This document shows positions 8,113 through 16,533 of a DNA stretch of 64,000 bases, piece by piece (within the stretch, counting starts at the first letter, position 1; every line of letters begins with the position of its first letter). The stretch is taken from assembly GCF_007833165.1 (NCBI RefSeq), contig NZ_VOBQ01000012.1:62001-126000 (forward strand). The letters run 5' to 3'. The position numbers were made by a program, and so were the translations under genes. Source of the stretch: Caenimonas sedimenti. Lineage in GTDB: Bacteria; Pseudomonadota; Gammaproteobacteria; Burkholderiales; Burkholderiaceae_C. Under the pieces are notes generated by a model. It did not search any database, was not told the origin of the DNA, and saw nothing but the letters and a program-made list of their open reading frames with translations.

Positions 8113-8127
8113 TTGACATCGTGTCAA
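8113..8127. promoter_or_regulatory. Inverted repeat upstream of the RND efflux operon
   Basis: TTGACA-TCG-TGTCAA is a perfect 6-bp dyad with a 3-bp spacer, 65 bp upstream of the adaptor start. Its position fits an operator for the efflux operon. No dedicated TetR or MarR repressor gene is adjacent, so the binding protein is unknown. Confidence 0.35.
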
Positions 8128-8192
8128 GCCCGAGATTCGCGGGCCTGGCCAGCCCCTGCTTTGCCCGAACAAGAACCGAGAAGGAAAGAAAC

Positions 8193-9389
8193 TTGAAACT
8201 CCACGTCTACTCCCGTTCCCGTCCCTGGTGGATGGCCACCGGTGCCATCGCCGCCGCCACGGCTGCGACGATGGCGATCGTGTTCGGCCTGCCCAGCGGC
8301 AAGGCGCAGGCCACGGCCGCCGCCGGCGCGCCCCAGGCCATTCCTGTCTCCGTGGCCACCGTCGCCGAAAGCGACGTGACCGCCTGGGACGAATTCTCCG
8401 GCCGGCTCGAAGCCGTTGAACGTGTCGAAGTGCGCTCGCGGGTGGCCGGTGCCGTGCTTGCCACGCATTTCCGCGAAGGCGCACTGGTGCACAAGGGCGA
8501 CCTGCTGGTCAGCATCGATCCGGCGCCGTACCAGGCCGATGTGGAAAAGGCCGAAGCCCAGGTGGCTGCCGCCGAAGCGCGCGTCGCCCACACCACGAGC
8601 GAATTCACGCGCGCGCAGCGCCTGTGGGAAGACCGGGCGATCGCGCAGCGCGAACTGGACGAGCGCCAGAACGCGCGTCGCGAGGCGGAGGCCAACCTGC
8701 GCGCCGCGCAGGCGCAGTTGCAGAGCGCGCGCCTGAGCCTGAGCTACACACAGGTGCGCGCGCCCATCGCCGGACGCATCGGCAAGGTGGAAGTGACGGC
8801 CGGCAACCTCGTCGCCGCGGGCCCTGGTGCGCCGGTGCTGACCACGCTCGTGTCCGTCAGCCCGATCTACGCCAGCTTCGACGCCGACGAACAGGTGATC
8901 GCCAAGGCGCTGAAGGACCTGCACACCGGCGCCAGCGCCCGCCAGCTGATAGCACGCGTGCCGGTGCAAATGGGCACGGCGGCATCGGCGGACACGCCGC
9001 ACCGCGGCCGCCTGCAACTGATCGACAACCAGGTGGACGCCAAGAGCGGCACGGTGCGCGTGCGCGCCGCCTTCGACAACGCCGATGGCGCTTTGATGCC
9101 CGGCCAGTTCGCCCGCATCCGCATGGGCCAGCCGCAGACCGGCCGCGCCGTGCTGGTGAGCGAGCGCGCCGTGGGCACCGACCAGGACAAGAAGTACGTG
9201 CTGGTGGTGGGCACGGGCGACAAGGCCGAATACCGCGAGGTGACGCTGGGCGCGCCGGTGAACGGCCTGCGCGTGGTGCAGAGCGGCCTGAAGGGCGGCG
9301 AGCGCATCGTCGTGAACGGCCTGCAGCGCGTGCGCCCCGGCGCCGTGGTGCAGCCGCAAGCGGTGCCGATGGAAGGGAAGGCGGGATGA
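8193..9389 (+). CDS. RND efflux periplasmic adaptor (membrane fusion protein)
   Basis: This HlyD/AcrA-type adaptor links an inner-membrane RND pump to an outer-membrane channel. I start at TTG 8193 because AAGGAAAG lies just upstream and because the protein then opens with a basic segment and one hydrophobic anchor (WWMATGAIAAATAATMAIVFGLP). No lipobox cysteine is seen. Lipoyl halves (GRLEAVERVEVRSRVAG and YTQVRAPIAGRIGKVEV) flank a coiled-coil hairpin of about 70 residues rich in Ala, Glu and Arg. Beta-barrel and membrane-proximal domains follow, for a total of 398 residues. The stop overlaps the pump start (ATGA), giving a coupled operon. Substrates cannot be read from sequence. Confidence 0.92.
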   Translation: MKLHVYSRSRPWWMATGAIAAATAATMAIVFGLPSGKAQATAAAGAPQAIPVSVATVAESDVTAWDEFSGRLEAVERVEVRSRVAGAVLATHFREGALVHKGDLLVSIDPAPYQADVEKAEAQVAAAEARVAHTTSEFTRAQRLWEDRAIAQRELDERQNARREAEANLRAAQAQLQSARLSLSYTQVRAPIAGRIGKVEVTAGNLVAAGPGAPVLTTLVSVSPIYASFDADEQVIAKALKDLHTGASARQLIARVPVQMGTAASADTPHRGRLQLIDNQVDAKSGTVRVRAAFDNADGALMPGQFARIRMGQPQTGRAVLVSERAVGTDQDKKYVLVVGTGDKAEYREVTLGAPVNGLRVVQSGLKGGERIVVNGLQRVRPGAVVQPQAVPMEGKAG

Positions 9390-12300
9390 ACTTCTCCAAG
9401 TTCTTCATCGACCGGCCGATCTTCGCCGGCGTGCTGTCGGTGCTGATCTTCCTGGCCGGGCTGATCGCGTTGCGCGGGCTGCCGATCTCGGAATATCCCG
9501 AGGTCGTGCCGCCTTCGGTGGTGGTGCGGGCGACGTATCCCGGCGCCAACCCCAAGGTGATCGCCGAAACGGTGGCGACGCCGCTGGAAGAAGCCATCAA
9601 CGGTGTCGAAGGCATGCTCTACATGAGCAGCCAGGCCACCACCGACGGCCTGATGACGCTCAACGTCACCTTCAAGCTCGGTACAGATCCCGACAAGGCG
9701 CAGCAACTGGTGCAGAACCGCGTGGCGCAGGCCGAGCCGCGACTGCCCGAAGAAGTGCGCCGCCTGGGTCTCGCCACAGTCAAGAGCACACCCGACATCA
9801 CGATGGTGGTGCACCTGGTGTCGCCCAACGGCCGCTACGGCATGGATTACCTGCGCAACTACGGCGTGCTGAACGTGCGCGACCGGCTGGCACGTATTCA
9901 GGGCGTGGGCCAGGTCGCCATCTGGGGCGGCGGCGAATACGCGATGCGGATCTGGCTGGATCCACAGAAGGTCGCGCAGCGCGGCTTGGCGGCCAGCGAC
10001 GTGGTGAAGGCGATCCGCGAGCAGAACGTGCAGGCCGCCGTCGGCGTCGTCGGCGCTTCGCCCGGGATGCCGGGCGTGGACCTGCAGCTCTCCGTGAATG
10101 CGCGGGGCCGGCTGCAGAACGAGGAGGAATTCGGCGACATCGTCGTCAAGACCGGCACCGACGGCGCCGTCACGCGGCTGCGCGACATCGCCCGCACCGA
10201 ACTGGGCGCCGCCGACTACTCGCTGCGTTCATTGCTGAACAACGACGCGGCCGTCGGCATCGGCGTGTTCCAGGCGCCGGGCTCGAACGCGCTGGACATC
10301 TCCTCGCAGGTGCGCGCCACCATGGACGAGATCTCCAAGTCGATGCCGGAAGGCGTCGAGTACCGGATCGCCTACGACCCGACGCAGTTCGTGCGCGCCT
10401 CGATCAAGTCGGTCGTGCAGACCTTGATCGAGTCCATCCTGCTGGTGGTCCTGGTCGTCATCCTGTTCCTGCAGACCTGGCGCGCCTCGATCATCCCGCT
10501 GCTGGCGGTGCCGGTGTCGGTGGTCGGCACGTTCGCCGTGCTCCACCTGCTCGGGTTCTCGATCAACGCGCTCAGCCTTTTCGGGCTGGTGCTGGCGATC
10601 GGCATCGTGGTGGACGACGCCATCGTCGTCGTGGAGAACGTGGAGCGCAACATCGAAGGCGGGCTGTCGCCGCGCGAGGCGACCTACCAGGCGATGAAGG
10701 AAGTGTCCGGTCCTATCGTCGCCATCGCGCTGGTCCTGGTCGCCGTGTTCCTGCCGTTGGCTTTCATCAGCGGGCTCACCGGCCAGTTCTACCGCCAGTT
10801 CGCGGTGACCATCGCGATCTCCACGGTGATCTCGGCGATCAACTCGCTGACCTTGTCGCCCGCGCTGGCCGCCCTGCTGCTGCGCGGTCACGACGCGCCC
10901 AAGGACGCGTTGACGCGCGGCATGGACCGTGCCTTCGGCTGGCTGTTCCGTGGCTTCAACCTCGTGTTCCAGCGCGGCGCCACCAGCTACAGCGGCGGCG
11001 TGCGCGGCGCTGTCAAACGCAAGGCCGTGATGTTCGGCGTCTACCTGGTGCTCGCCGTCGCGACGGTGGGCCTGTTCAAAATCGTGCCCAGCGGCTTCGT
11101 CCCGGCGCAGGACAAGCAGTACCTGATCGGATTCGCCCAGTTGCCTGACGGTGCCACGCTCGACCGGACGGAGGAAGTGATCCGCCGCATGGGCGAGATC
11201 GCCGAGAAGAACCCGAACGTGGAAGGCACGCTGGCCTTCCCGGGGCTGTCCATCAACGGGTTCACCAACAGTTCCAACTCCGGCATCGTGTTCGCCATGC
11301 TCAAGCCGTTCGACGAACGCAAGCGCGCAGACCAGAGCGGGGGCGCGGTCGCCGGCCAGTTGAACCAGGCCTACGCGGGCATCCAGGACGCGTTCATCGT
11401 GATGTTCCCGCCGCCGCCCGTGCAGGGCATCGGCACGACAGGCGGCTTCAAGCTGCAGCTGGAAGACCGCGGCTCGCTCGGCTACGAAGCGATGGACGGC
11501 GCGGTGAAGGCGTTCATGGCCAAGGCCTACCAGACGCCCGAGCTGGCCGGCATGTTCACCAGCTGGCAAGTCAATGTGCCGCAGCTCTTCGCCGACATCG
11601 ACCGCACCAAGGCGCGGCAGCTCGGCGTGGCGGTGACGGACGTGTTCGACACCATGCAGACCTACCTGGGCAGCCTCTACGTGAATGACTTCAACAAGTT
11701 TGGCCGCACGTACAGCGTGCGGGTGCAGGCGGATGCCCCATATCGGGCCCGCGCTGAAGACATCGGCGCGCTGAAGGTGCGTTCGTCTTCGGGCGAGATG
11801 GTGCCGCTCTCCGCGCTGATGAAGGTCCAATCCAGCTTCGGCCCGGAACGTGCCATGCGCTACAACGGCTACCTCACCGCCGACATCAACGGCGGGCCGG
11901 CGCCCGGCGTCTCGTCGGGCCAGGCCCAGGCGGCCATCGAGCGCATTGCCGCGGAGACGCTGCCCAAGGGCATCGCTTTCGAGTGGACGGACCTCACCTA
12001 CCAGGAGATCCTGGCCGGCAATTCCGCGGTGTGGGTATTCCCGCTCGCCATCCTGCTGGTGTTCCTGGTGCTGGCCGCGCAGTACGAGAGCCTGACGCTG
12101 CCGCTCTCCATCCTGATGATCGTCCCCATGGGCCTGTTTGCGGCAATGACGGGCGTCTGGCTGGCAGGCGGGGAGAACAACGTCTTCACGCAGATCGGGC
12201 TGATGGTGCTGGTGGGGTTGTCCGCGAAGAACGCGATCCTGATCGTGGAGTTCGCGCGCGAACTGGAGTTCGCCGGCCGCACGCCCGTGCAGGCCGCGCT

Positions 12301-12607
12301 GGAGGCGAGCCGGCTGCGCCTGCGCCCCATCCTCATGACCTCGCTGGCGTTCGTCATGGGCGTGCTGCCCCTCGTGCTCTCCAGCGGCGCCGGCTCCGAG
12401 ATGCGCCAGGCGATGGGCATCGCGGTGTTCGCCGGGATGATCGGCGTCACTGCGTTCGGCCTGTTCCTCACGCCCGTGTTCTACGTCGCGCTGCGCGCCC
12501 TCACCGGCAACCGGCCGCTCAAGCTGCATGGCACCGTGCCGCAGCCCGAAAGCTTTGGTGGCGGCGCCTCCGCCCGCCCCGTGGTAGCCGCGCCGCACCA
12601 GGAATGA
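9386..12607 (+). CDS. RND (HAE1-type) multidrug efflux pump, inner-membrane subunit
   Basis: The 1073-residue protein is an AcrB/MexB-type proton-driven transporter. It begins MNFSKFFIDRPIFAGVLSVL, has the family motif GLPISEYPEVVPPSVVV, a large periplasmic porter domain, and the TM4 proton-relay aspartates in IGIVVDDAIVVVENVERN. The second half carries GLSAKNAILIVEFA with the relay lysine. Twelve transmembrane segments and the internal twofold repeat are evident. It is flanked by its adaptor and its outer-membrane partner with four-base overlaps at both ends, so all three parts should be made together. Substrates are probably amphiphilic drugs or solvents by family. Confidence 0.95.
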   Translation: MNFSKFFIDRPIFAGVLSVLIFLAGLIALRGLPISEYPEVVPPSVVVRATYPGANPKVIAETVATPLEEAINGVEGMLYMSSQATTDGLMTLNVTFKLGTDPDKAQQLVQNRVAQAEPRLPEEVRRLGLATVKSTPDITMVVHLVSPNGRYGMDYLRNYGVLNVRDRLARIQGVGQVAIWGGGEYAMRIWLDPQKVAQRGLAASDVVKAIREQNVQAAVGVVGASPGMPGVDLQLSVNARGRLQNEEEFGDIVVKTGTDGAVTRLRDIARTELGAADYSLRSLLNNDAAVGIGVFQAPGSNALDISSQVRATMDEISKSMPEGVEYRIAYDPTQFVRASIKSVVQTLIESILLVVLVVILFLQTWRASIIPLLAVPVSVVGTFAVLHLLGFSINALSLFGLVLAIGIVVDDAIVVVENVERNIEGGLSPREATYQAMKEVSGPIVAIALVLVAVFLPLAFISGLTGQFYRQFAVTIAISTVISAINSLTLSPALAALLLRGHDAPKDALTRGMDRAFGWLFRGFNLVFQRGATSYSGGVRGAVKRKAVMFGVYLVLAVATVGLFKIVPSGFVPAQDKQYLIGFAQLPDGATLDRTEEVIRRMGEIAEKNPNVEGTLAFPGLSINGFTNSSNSGIVFAMLKPFDERKRADQSGGAVAGQLNQAYAGIQDAFIVMFPPPPVQGIGTTGGFKLQLEDRGSLGYEAMDGAVKAFMAKAYQTPELAGMFTSWQVNVPQLFADIDRTKARQLGVAVTDVFDTMQTYLGSLYVNDFNKFGRTYSVRVQADAPYRARAEDIGALKVRSSSGEMVPLSALMKVQSSFGPERAMRYNGYLTADINGGPAPGVSSGQAQAAIERIAAETLPKGIAFEWTDLTYQEILAGNSAVWVFPLAILLVFLVLAAQYESLTLPLSILMIVPMGLFAAMTGVWLAGGENNVFTQIGLMVLVGLSAKNAILIVEFARELEFAGRTPVQAALEASRLRLRPILMTSLAFVMGVLPLVLSSGAGSEMRQAMGIAVFAGMIGVTAFGLFLTPVFYVALRALTGNRPLKLHGTVPQPESFGGGASARPVVAAPHQE

Positions 12608-14004
12608 ATCACATGAACCAACTCAGATTGCTCCCGCTGGCCACCGCGTTGCTGCTGGCCGGCTGCGCCACCGCGCTGCCCGAGTTGCCCGCCTCACCGC
12701 AGGCGCCCGCGCAGTTCAAGCGAAGCGCGCAACCGTGGACCGTGGCGGCCCCCGCCGAAGCCCAGGACCGCGGCACCTGGTGGAAGGCCTTTGCCGACCC
12801 TGTGCTGGATGACCTGGTGATGCGCGCCGGCGCGGGCAACACCAGCATCCAGGAAGCCGCCGCGCGCCTGGCCCAGGCGCGCGCGCTGGTGCGCAACGCG
12901 CAGGCGGACCGCATGCCGCAGATCGGCGTGGGGGCCGGCGCAACGCGCCAGGCTGGCGCGAACACCGCAGCCGGCGCGGCGCCTGGCACCCTGCTGCAAG
13001 CCGGCGCAAGCCTGTCGTACGAAGTCGACCTCTTCGGGCGGCTCGCACGCAGTCAGGACGCCGCGACCCTCGATGCCCAGGCGCGCGAGGCCCTGCTGCA
13101 AAGCACGCGCCTGCTGGCGCAGGCCGAGACGGCACAGACCTATCTGGCCGTGCGTGCGCTGGATGTCGAGCGGGCCCTGGTGCGCGAAACCATCACAGCG
13201 CATGCCGACACGCTGCGGCTCACGCAGCGGCGTTTCCAGGCCGGTGACATCGCCGAGCTGGATGTGGTGCGCGTGCAGTCGGAGCTGGCGGCGACCGAAG
13301 CGGAGCTGCTGGCGCTGGACCGCCAGCGTGCGCAGACGGAGCACGCGCTCGCGGTGCTCGTCGGTGAAGTCGCCTCGGGCTTCACCTTGCAGGAAGCGCC
13401 CGACTGGCGCACGGCCTTGCCTGTGATCCCACCTGGCGTCCCAGCCACCGTGCTCACCCGCCGTCCTGACGTCGCGGCGGCGCAAGCCTCGCTGCTCGCG
13501 GCGCAAGCCCGTGTCGGCATTGCACAGGCCGCATGGTTCCCCGGCATCACGCTGACTGCCGACGGCGGCTTCGCGTCGCCCGAACTCGGCGACCTGTTCA
13601 AGTGGTCGGCGCGCGCGTGGAGCATCGGCGCCTTGCTCTCGCTGCCGATCTTCGATGGCGGGCGGCGTGAGGCCGGGGTGCAAGGCGCGCAAGGCCGGCT
13701 CGACGAAGCGCTGGCGGTCTATCGCGGCAACGTACTCGTCGCGTTCCGCGACGTGGAGGACCAGCTGGCCGCCTTGCGGCTGCTGCACGAGCAGGCAGGC
13801 GCCCAAGGCCGCGCCGTGGACGCGGCGCGCCGGGCCACCACGCTTTCGGACACCCGCTACCGCAGCGGCCTGGTGAGCCAGCTGGAACTGCTGGACGCGC
13901 GCCGCAGCGAGCTGCGCAACCGCCGCCAGGCCCTGCAGGTGCGTTCGAGCCAGTACCAGGCGACAGTCGGCCTGATCCGGGCGCTGGGCGGCGGCTGGGG
14001 GTAG
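12604..14004 (+). CDS. RND efflux outer-membrane channel lipoprotein (NodT/OprM family)
   Basis: This TolC-like lipoprotein completes the tripartite pump. A lipobox LLLAGC with Cys21 follows a short signal peptide. The mature protein shows the NodT-family WWKAFADPVLDDLV near its start and two related halves, each ending in long helices (ARLAQARALVRNAQADRMP and RRPDVAAAQASLLAAQARVG), giving 466 residues. The start overlaps the pump stop by four bases; a second ATG nine bases downstream is possible and does not change the lipobox. A non-coding stretch of 92 bp separates it from the next gene, so it ends the efflux operon. Confidence 0.93.
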   Translation: MNHMNQLRLLPLATALLLAGCATALPELPASPQAPAQFKRSAQPWTVAAPAEAQDRGTWWKAFADPVLDDLVMRAGAGNTSIQEAAARLAQARALVRNAQADRMPQIGVGAGATRQAGANTAAGAAPGTLLQAGASLSYEVDLFGRLARSQDAATLDAQAREALLQSTRLLAQAETAQTYLAVRALDVERALVRETITAHADTLRLTQRRFQAGDIAELDVVRVQSELAATEAELLALDRQRAQTEHALAVLVGEVASGFTLQEAPDWRTALPVIPPGVPATVLTRRPDVAAAQASLLAAQARVGIAQAAWFPGITLTADGGFASPELGDLFKWSARAWSIGALLSLPIFDGGRREAGVQGAQGRLDEALAVYRGNVLVAFRDVEDQLAALRLLHEQAGAQGRAVDAARRATTLSDTRYRSGLVSQLELLDARRSELRNRRQALQVRSSQYQATVGLIRALGGGWG

Positions 14005-14060
14005 GACGCCGCCCAATTGCTTGCAGCGGCCTTGCAACCGCGCCCGGAAGCCCGAGATGG

Positions 14061-14086
14061 GAGTATTGTTGCACCGCAACATACTC
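14061..14086. promoter_or_regulatory. Dyad-symmetric site upstream of the PHB-depolymerase-like gene (PhaR-like)
   Basis: The 26-bp region is nearly self-complementary, with TGTTGC-ACC-GCAACA at its core (14067-14081) and GAGTAT/ATACTC outside. The TTGC-N3-GCAA core resembles the CTGC-N3/4-GCAG sites bound by PhaR repressors of polyhydroxyalkanoate genes. It lies 11 bp before the start codon, a repressing position. The link to PhaR is inference, supported by the product of the gene downstream. Confidence 0.4.
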
Positions 14087-14096
14087 GAAGGAACAG

Positions 14097-15242
14097 ATGT
14101 ACACCCCTCTCGAAGACATGACGGACGCCACCCGGCTCACCCGGCAGGGCAAGCTGGCGGAAGCGACGCGGCTCATCCAGCGCGCGCTGCAGGGGCTGCG
14201 TGCCCCCAAGCCCGCAACGGAACAAGCTGAGCCGCGGGCCGCGAACCCCGCTGCGCCGATGGCGCACGTGCTCCCCGAAGTCGAGGACGTTGCCTTCCGC
14301 GAACTCCCGGCGCAACCCGACATCGCGCGCCCCGAGCCAGAACCTGCGCCCGCCGACACCGTGCACCGCCCGGGTGCCTTCGACAGCCACGTCTTCATTT
14401 CCGGCGGCAAGAGCTACAACTACCGCCTCTTCACGCCCGATGCCGCCGCCGGCACGGCCCAAGGACCCCGCCCCGTGCTGGTGCTGCTGCACGGCTGCAA
14501 GCAGGACGCCGCCGATTTCGCGGCCGGTACGGCCATGAACGTCCTGGCCCAGGAGCAGCAGTGCATCGTGGTCTACCCCGAGCAGCTGCGCAGCGCCAAC
14601 CAGATGGGTTGCTGGAACTGGTTCGAACCGGCGCACCAGCGGCGCGGCAGCGGCGAGCCGGAGATGATCGCCTCGCTCGCCCGCCAGGTGGTCGAGCAGC
14701 ACGGCGGGGACGCCGGCCGCGTGTATGTCGCGGGCCTTTCGGCCGGTGGGGCGATGGCGACGATCGTCGCGCAGCTCTACCCTGACGTGTTCGCGGCAGT
14801 GGGCGTGCATTCGGGGCTGGGCCCCGGCTCCGCGAACGACGTCGTGTCGGCTTTCGCCGCCATGCGCAAGGCGCAACGCAAGACGGGTGCGCCGCGGCAA
14901 GCCGCCGCGGCCCTGCCGACGATCGTGTTCCACGGCAGCGCCGACAAGACCGTGCATCCGTCGAACGGCAGCCAGATCGTGCAGGAAACGGTGGCGGCGT
15001 TGAAGTCCGGCGGCGAACTGAAACGCGTACTGACGAAGTCGACCGAAGGTGACCGCGCCGCGATGCGCACGTCCTACAGCCGCGACGATGGCACCGTCAT
15101 GCTCGAATACTGGGAAGTGGCCGCGGGCCCGCACGCCTGGTCGGGCGGCGACGCGGCGGGGTCGTACACGGATCCGTCGGGGCCTTCCGCTTCCGCGGCC
15201 ATGCTGCGCTTCTTCCTGCGGCACCGGCGCCCCGCTTCCTAG
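14097..15242 (+). CDS. PHB depolymerase-family esterase
   Basis: The 381-residue protein belongs to the extracellular-PHB-depolymerase/feruloyl-esterase-like family. Residues 1-35 (ATRLTRQGKLAEATRLIQRAL) form the helical N-terminus common in this family. A Pro/Ala-rich linker follows, then the catalytic domain: oxyanion motif LLHGCKQDA, nucleophile elbow AGLSAGGAM, FHGSADKTVHP carrying the acid, and AAGPHAWSGGD carrying the histidine. No signal peptide is apparent, so it is probably intracellular or exported by another route. It may act on stored polyhydroxybutyrate or on other esters. A strong dyad precedes it. Confidence 0.9.
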   Translation: MYTPLEDMTDATRLTRQGKLAEATRLIQRALQGLRAPKPATEQAEPRAANPAAPMAHVLPEVEDVAFRELPAQPDIARPEPEPAPADTVHRPGAFDSHVFISGGKSYNYRLFTPDAAAGTAQGPRPVLVLLHGCKQDAADFAAGTAMNVLAQEQQCIVVYPEQLRSANQMGCWNWFEPAHQRRGSGEPEMIASLARQVVEQHGGDAGRVYVAGLSAGGAMATIVAQLYPDVFAAVGVHSGLGPGSANDVVSAFAAMRKAQRKTGAPRQAAAALPTIVFHGSADKTVHPSNGSQIVQETVAALKSGGELKRVLTKSTEGDRAAMRTSYSRDDGTVMLEYWEVAAGPHAWSGGDAAGSYTDPSGPSASAAMLRFFLRHRRPAS

Positions 15243-15292
15243 GCGCGCACCCGGCTGTGGTGCAATGGGCGCCTACTGCCCCCGGAGACGCC

Positions 15293-16096
15293 ATGCCCGC
15301 AGCCCCGCCCACCAGCACGGTCCTCGTCACCGGCGCCTCCTCGGGCATCGGCGAATCGCTCGCGCACTGCTTCGCGCAAGCCGGCCACCACCTGGTGCTG
15401 GTGGCACGCAGCGCGGACAAGCTGGAGGCATTGGCCGAGAACCTGGCGGCTCGCCATGGCGTGAAGGTCTGGTGCGAGCCCGCCGACCTCGGCGTCGATG
15501 GCGCAGCGGCCAAGTTGGCCGCCACCCTGAAGCGCAAGCGCCGGCCCATCGACGTCCTGGTCAACAACGCCGGCGTGCTCCACCAGGGCTCCTTCGCCGG
15601 CATGAAGCCCGCGGACCACCAGCAGCTGATCGACTTGAACATCACGGGCCTGACCGCCCTGCTCGCGCACTTCGTTCCGCGGATGGTCGAGCGCGGCCGC
15701 GGCCGGGTGCTCAACGTCGCCTCCATCGCCGCCTTCCAGCCCGTGCCCACGCTCGCCACCTATGCCGCGACCAAGGCGTACGTGCTGTCGCTGACCGAAT
15801 CGCTGTCCGAAGAATTGCAGGGCACCGGCGTGACGGTCACGGCGCTTTGCCCGGGCATCACCGCCACCAACATGCTGCAGGGGGCGCGCGGCGCCAATGC
15901 ACGCCTGAACCAGCTGCCGGGCTTCCTGGTCGGCGACGTGGACGACGTCGCGCGGCAAGGCTTTGCCGCCTGCATGAAGGGCGAGGTGATCTGCGTGCCG
16001 GGCATCCTCAACCGCACGGCGATGATCGCCTCGCGCGGCACGCCCAAGTGGCTGGTGCGGCGCATCGGCGGCGTGATCGGCCGCAAGGCGCTCTGA
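15293..16096 (+). CDS. Short-chain dehydrogenase/reductase (classical SDR)
   Basis: The start is the ATG at 15293, preceded by GGAG; an in-frame codon 36 bp upstream would add non-conserved residues. The 267-residue protein has the Rossmann nucleotide motif TGASSGIG, NNAG (VLVNNAGVLHQG), the catalytic serine in VLNVASIAAF and the YAATK active-site Tyr/Lys pair. Substrate is unknown. The family with this C-terminus (KGEVICVPGILNR) includes acyl or keto-ester reductases in Burkholderiales. It follows the esterase by 50 bp and precedes a LysR pseudogene by 10 bp. Confidence 0.92.
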   Translation: MPAAPPTSTVLVTGASSGIGESLAHCFAQAGHHLVLVARSADKLEALAENLAARHGVKVWCEPADLGVDGAAAKLAATLKRKRRPIDVLVNNAGVLHQGSFAGMKPADHQQLIDLNITGLTALLAHFVPRMVERGRGRVLNVASIAAFQPVPTLATYAATKAYVLSLTESLSEELQGTGVTVTALCPGITATNMLQGARGANARLNQLPGFLVGDVDDVARQGFAACMKGEVICVPGILNRTAMIASRGTPKWLVRRIGGVIGRKAL

Positions 16097-16106
16097 GCGG
16101 CTGCGC

Positions 16107-16473
16107 ATGGAACTGCGGCAACTGCGCTACTTCGTGCGCATCGTCGAACTCGGCAGCATGAGCCGGGCGGCGATCGACCTGGACGTGGTGCAGTCGGCGC
16201 TCAGCCAGCAGGTCGCGCGGCTGGAAAGCGAACTGTCCACCCGGCTGCTGCAACGCGGGTCCAAGGGCGTCTCACCCACCGAAGCCGGAAGTGTTCGAAG
16301 TGGCGGAAATCGCCGGTGCGCGCCTGCGGCGCCTCAACTCGCTGTGCAGCGTGTCCGACGAGGAGCTGTCGCCGGCCGGCCGCGCGGTGCGCGTCGTGCT
16401 GGCGGACTGCGCAAGCGAACTCGTCGCCAAAGGCCGCTGGGCCGGCGCCCGGTTCAGCCATCTCGATCCCTGA
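16107..16473 (+). pseudogene. LysR regulator remnant (probable tcuR), internally deleted and frameshifted
   Basis: Frame one encodes an intact LysR winged helix (MELRQLRYFVRIVELGSMSR, then SALSQQVARLESELSTRLLQ and VSPTEAG, about 61 residues). At about 16284 the frame shifts by two, and the continuing homology (EVAEIAGARLRRLNSLCSVS to the stop at 16473, about 62 residues) is a LysR C-terminus of the Nac/Cbl-like type. About 180-190 codons of the effector domain are absent compared with a 305-residue family member. The remnant sits directly upstream of tcuAB in the place of the tcuR activator of tricarballylate loci, so loss of regulation there is likely. Confidence 0.8.
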
Positions 16474-16533
16474 TACCCCCTTCAGCGTTGGCTGCTGGTC
16501 GGCCGCCCGCTTCCCACCTACAGTGCAGCTCCA

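Noticed and set aside
8624..9385. Upstream extension of the RND pump frame
   Set aside because: It lies in another frame over the adaptor gene, and the pump family starts at MNFSKFFIDRP (9386).
10229..12598. A 789-codon minus-strand frame opposite the RND pump
   Set aside because: Antisense to a clear AcrB-type protein; the composition (His/Arg/Asp/Gln-rich) is typical of antisense frames in GC-rich DNA.
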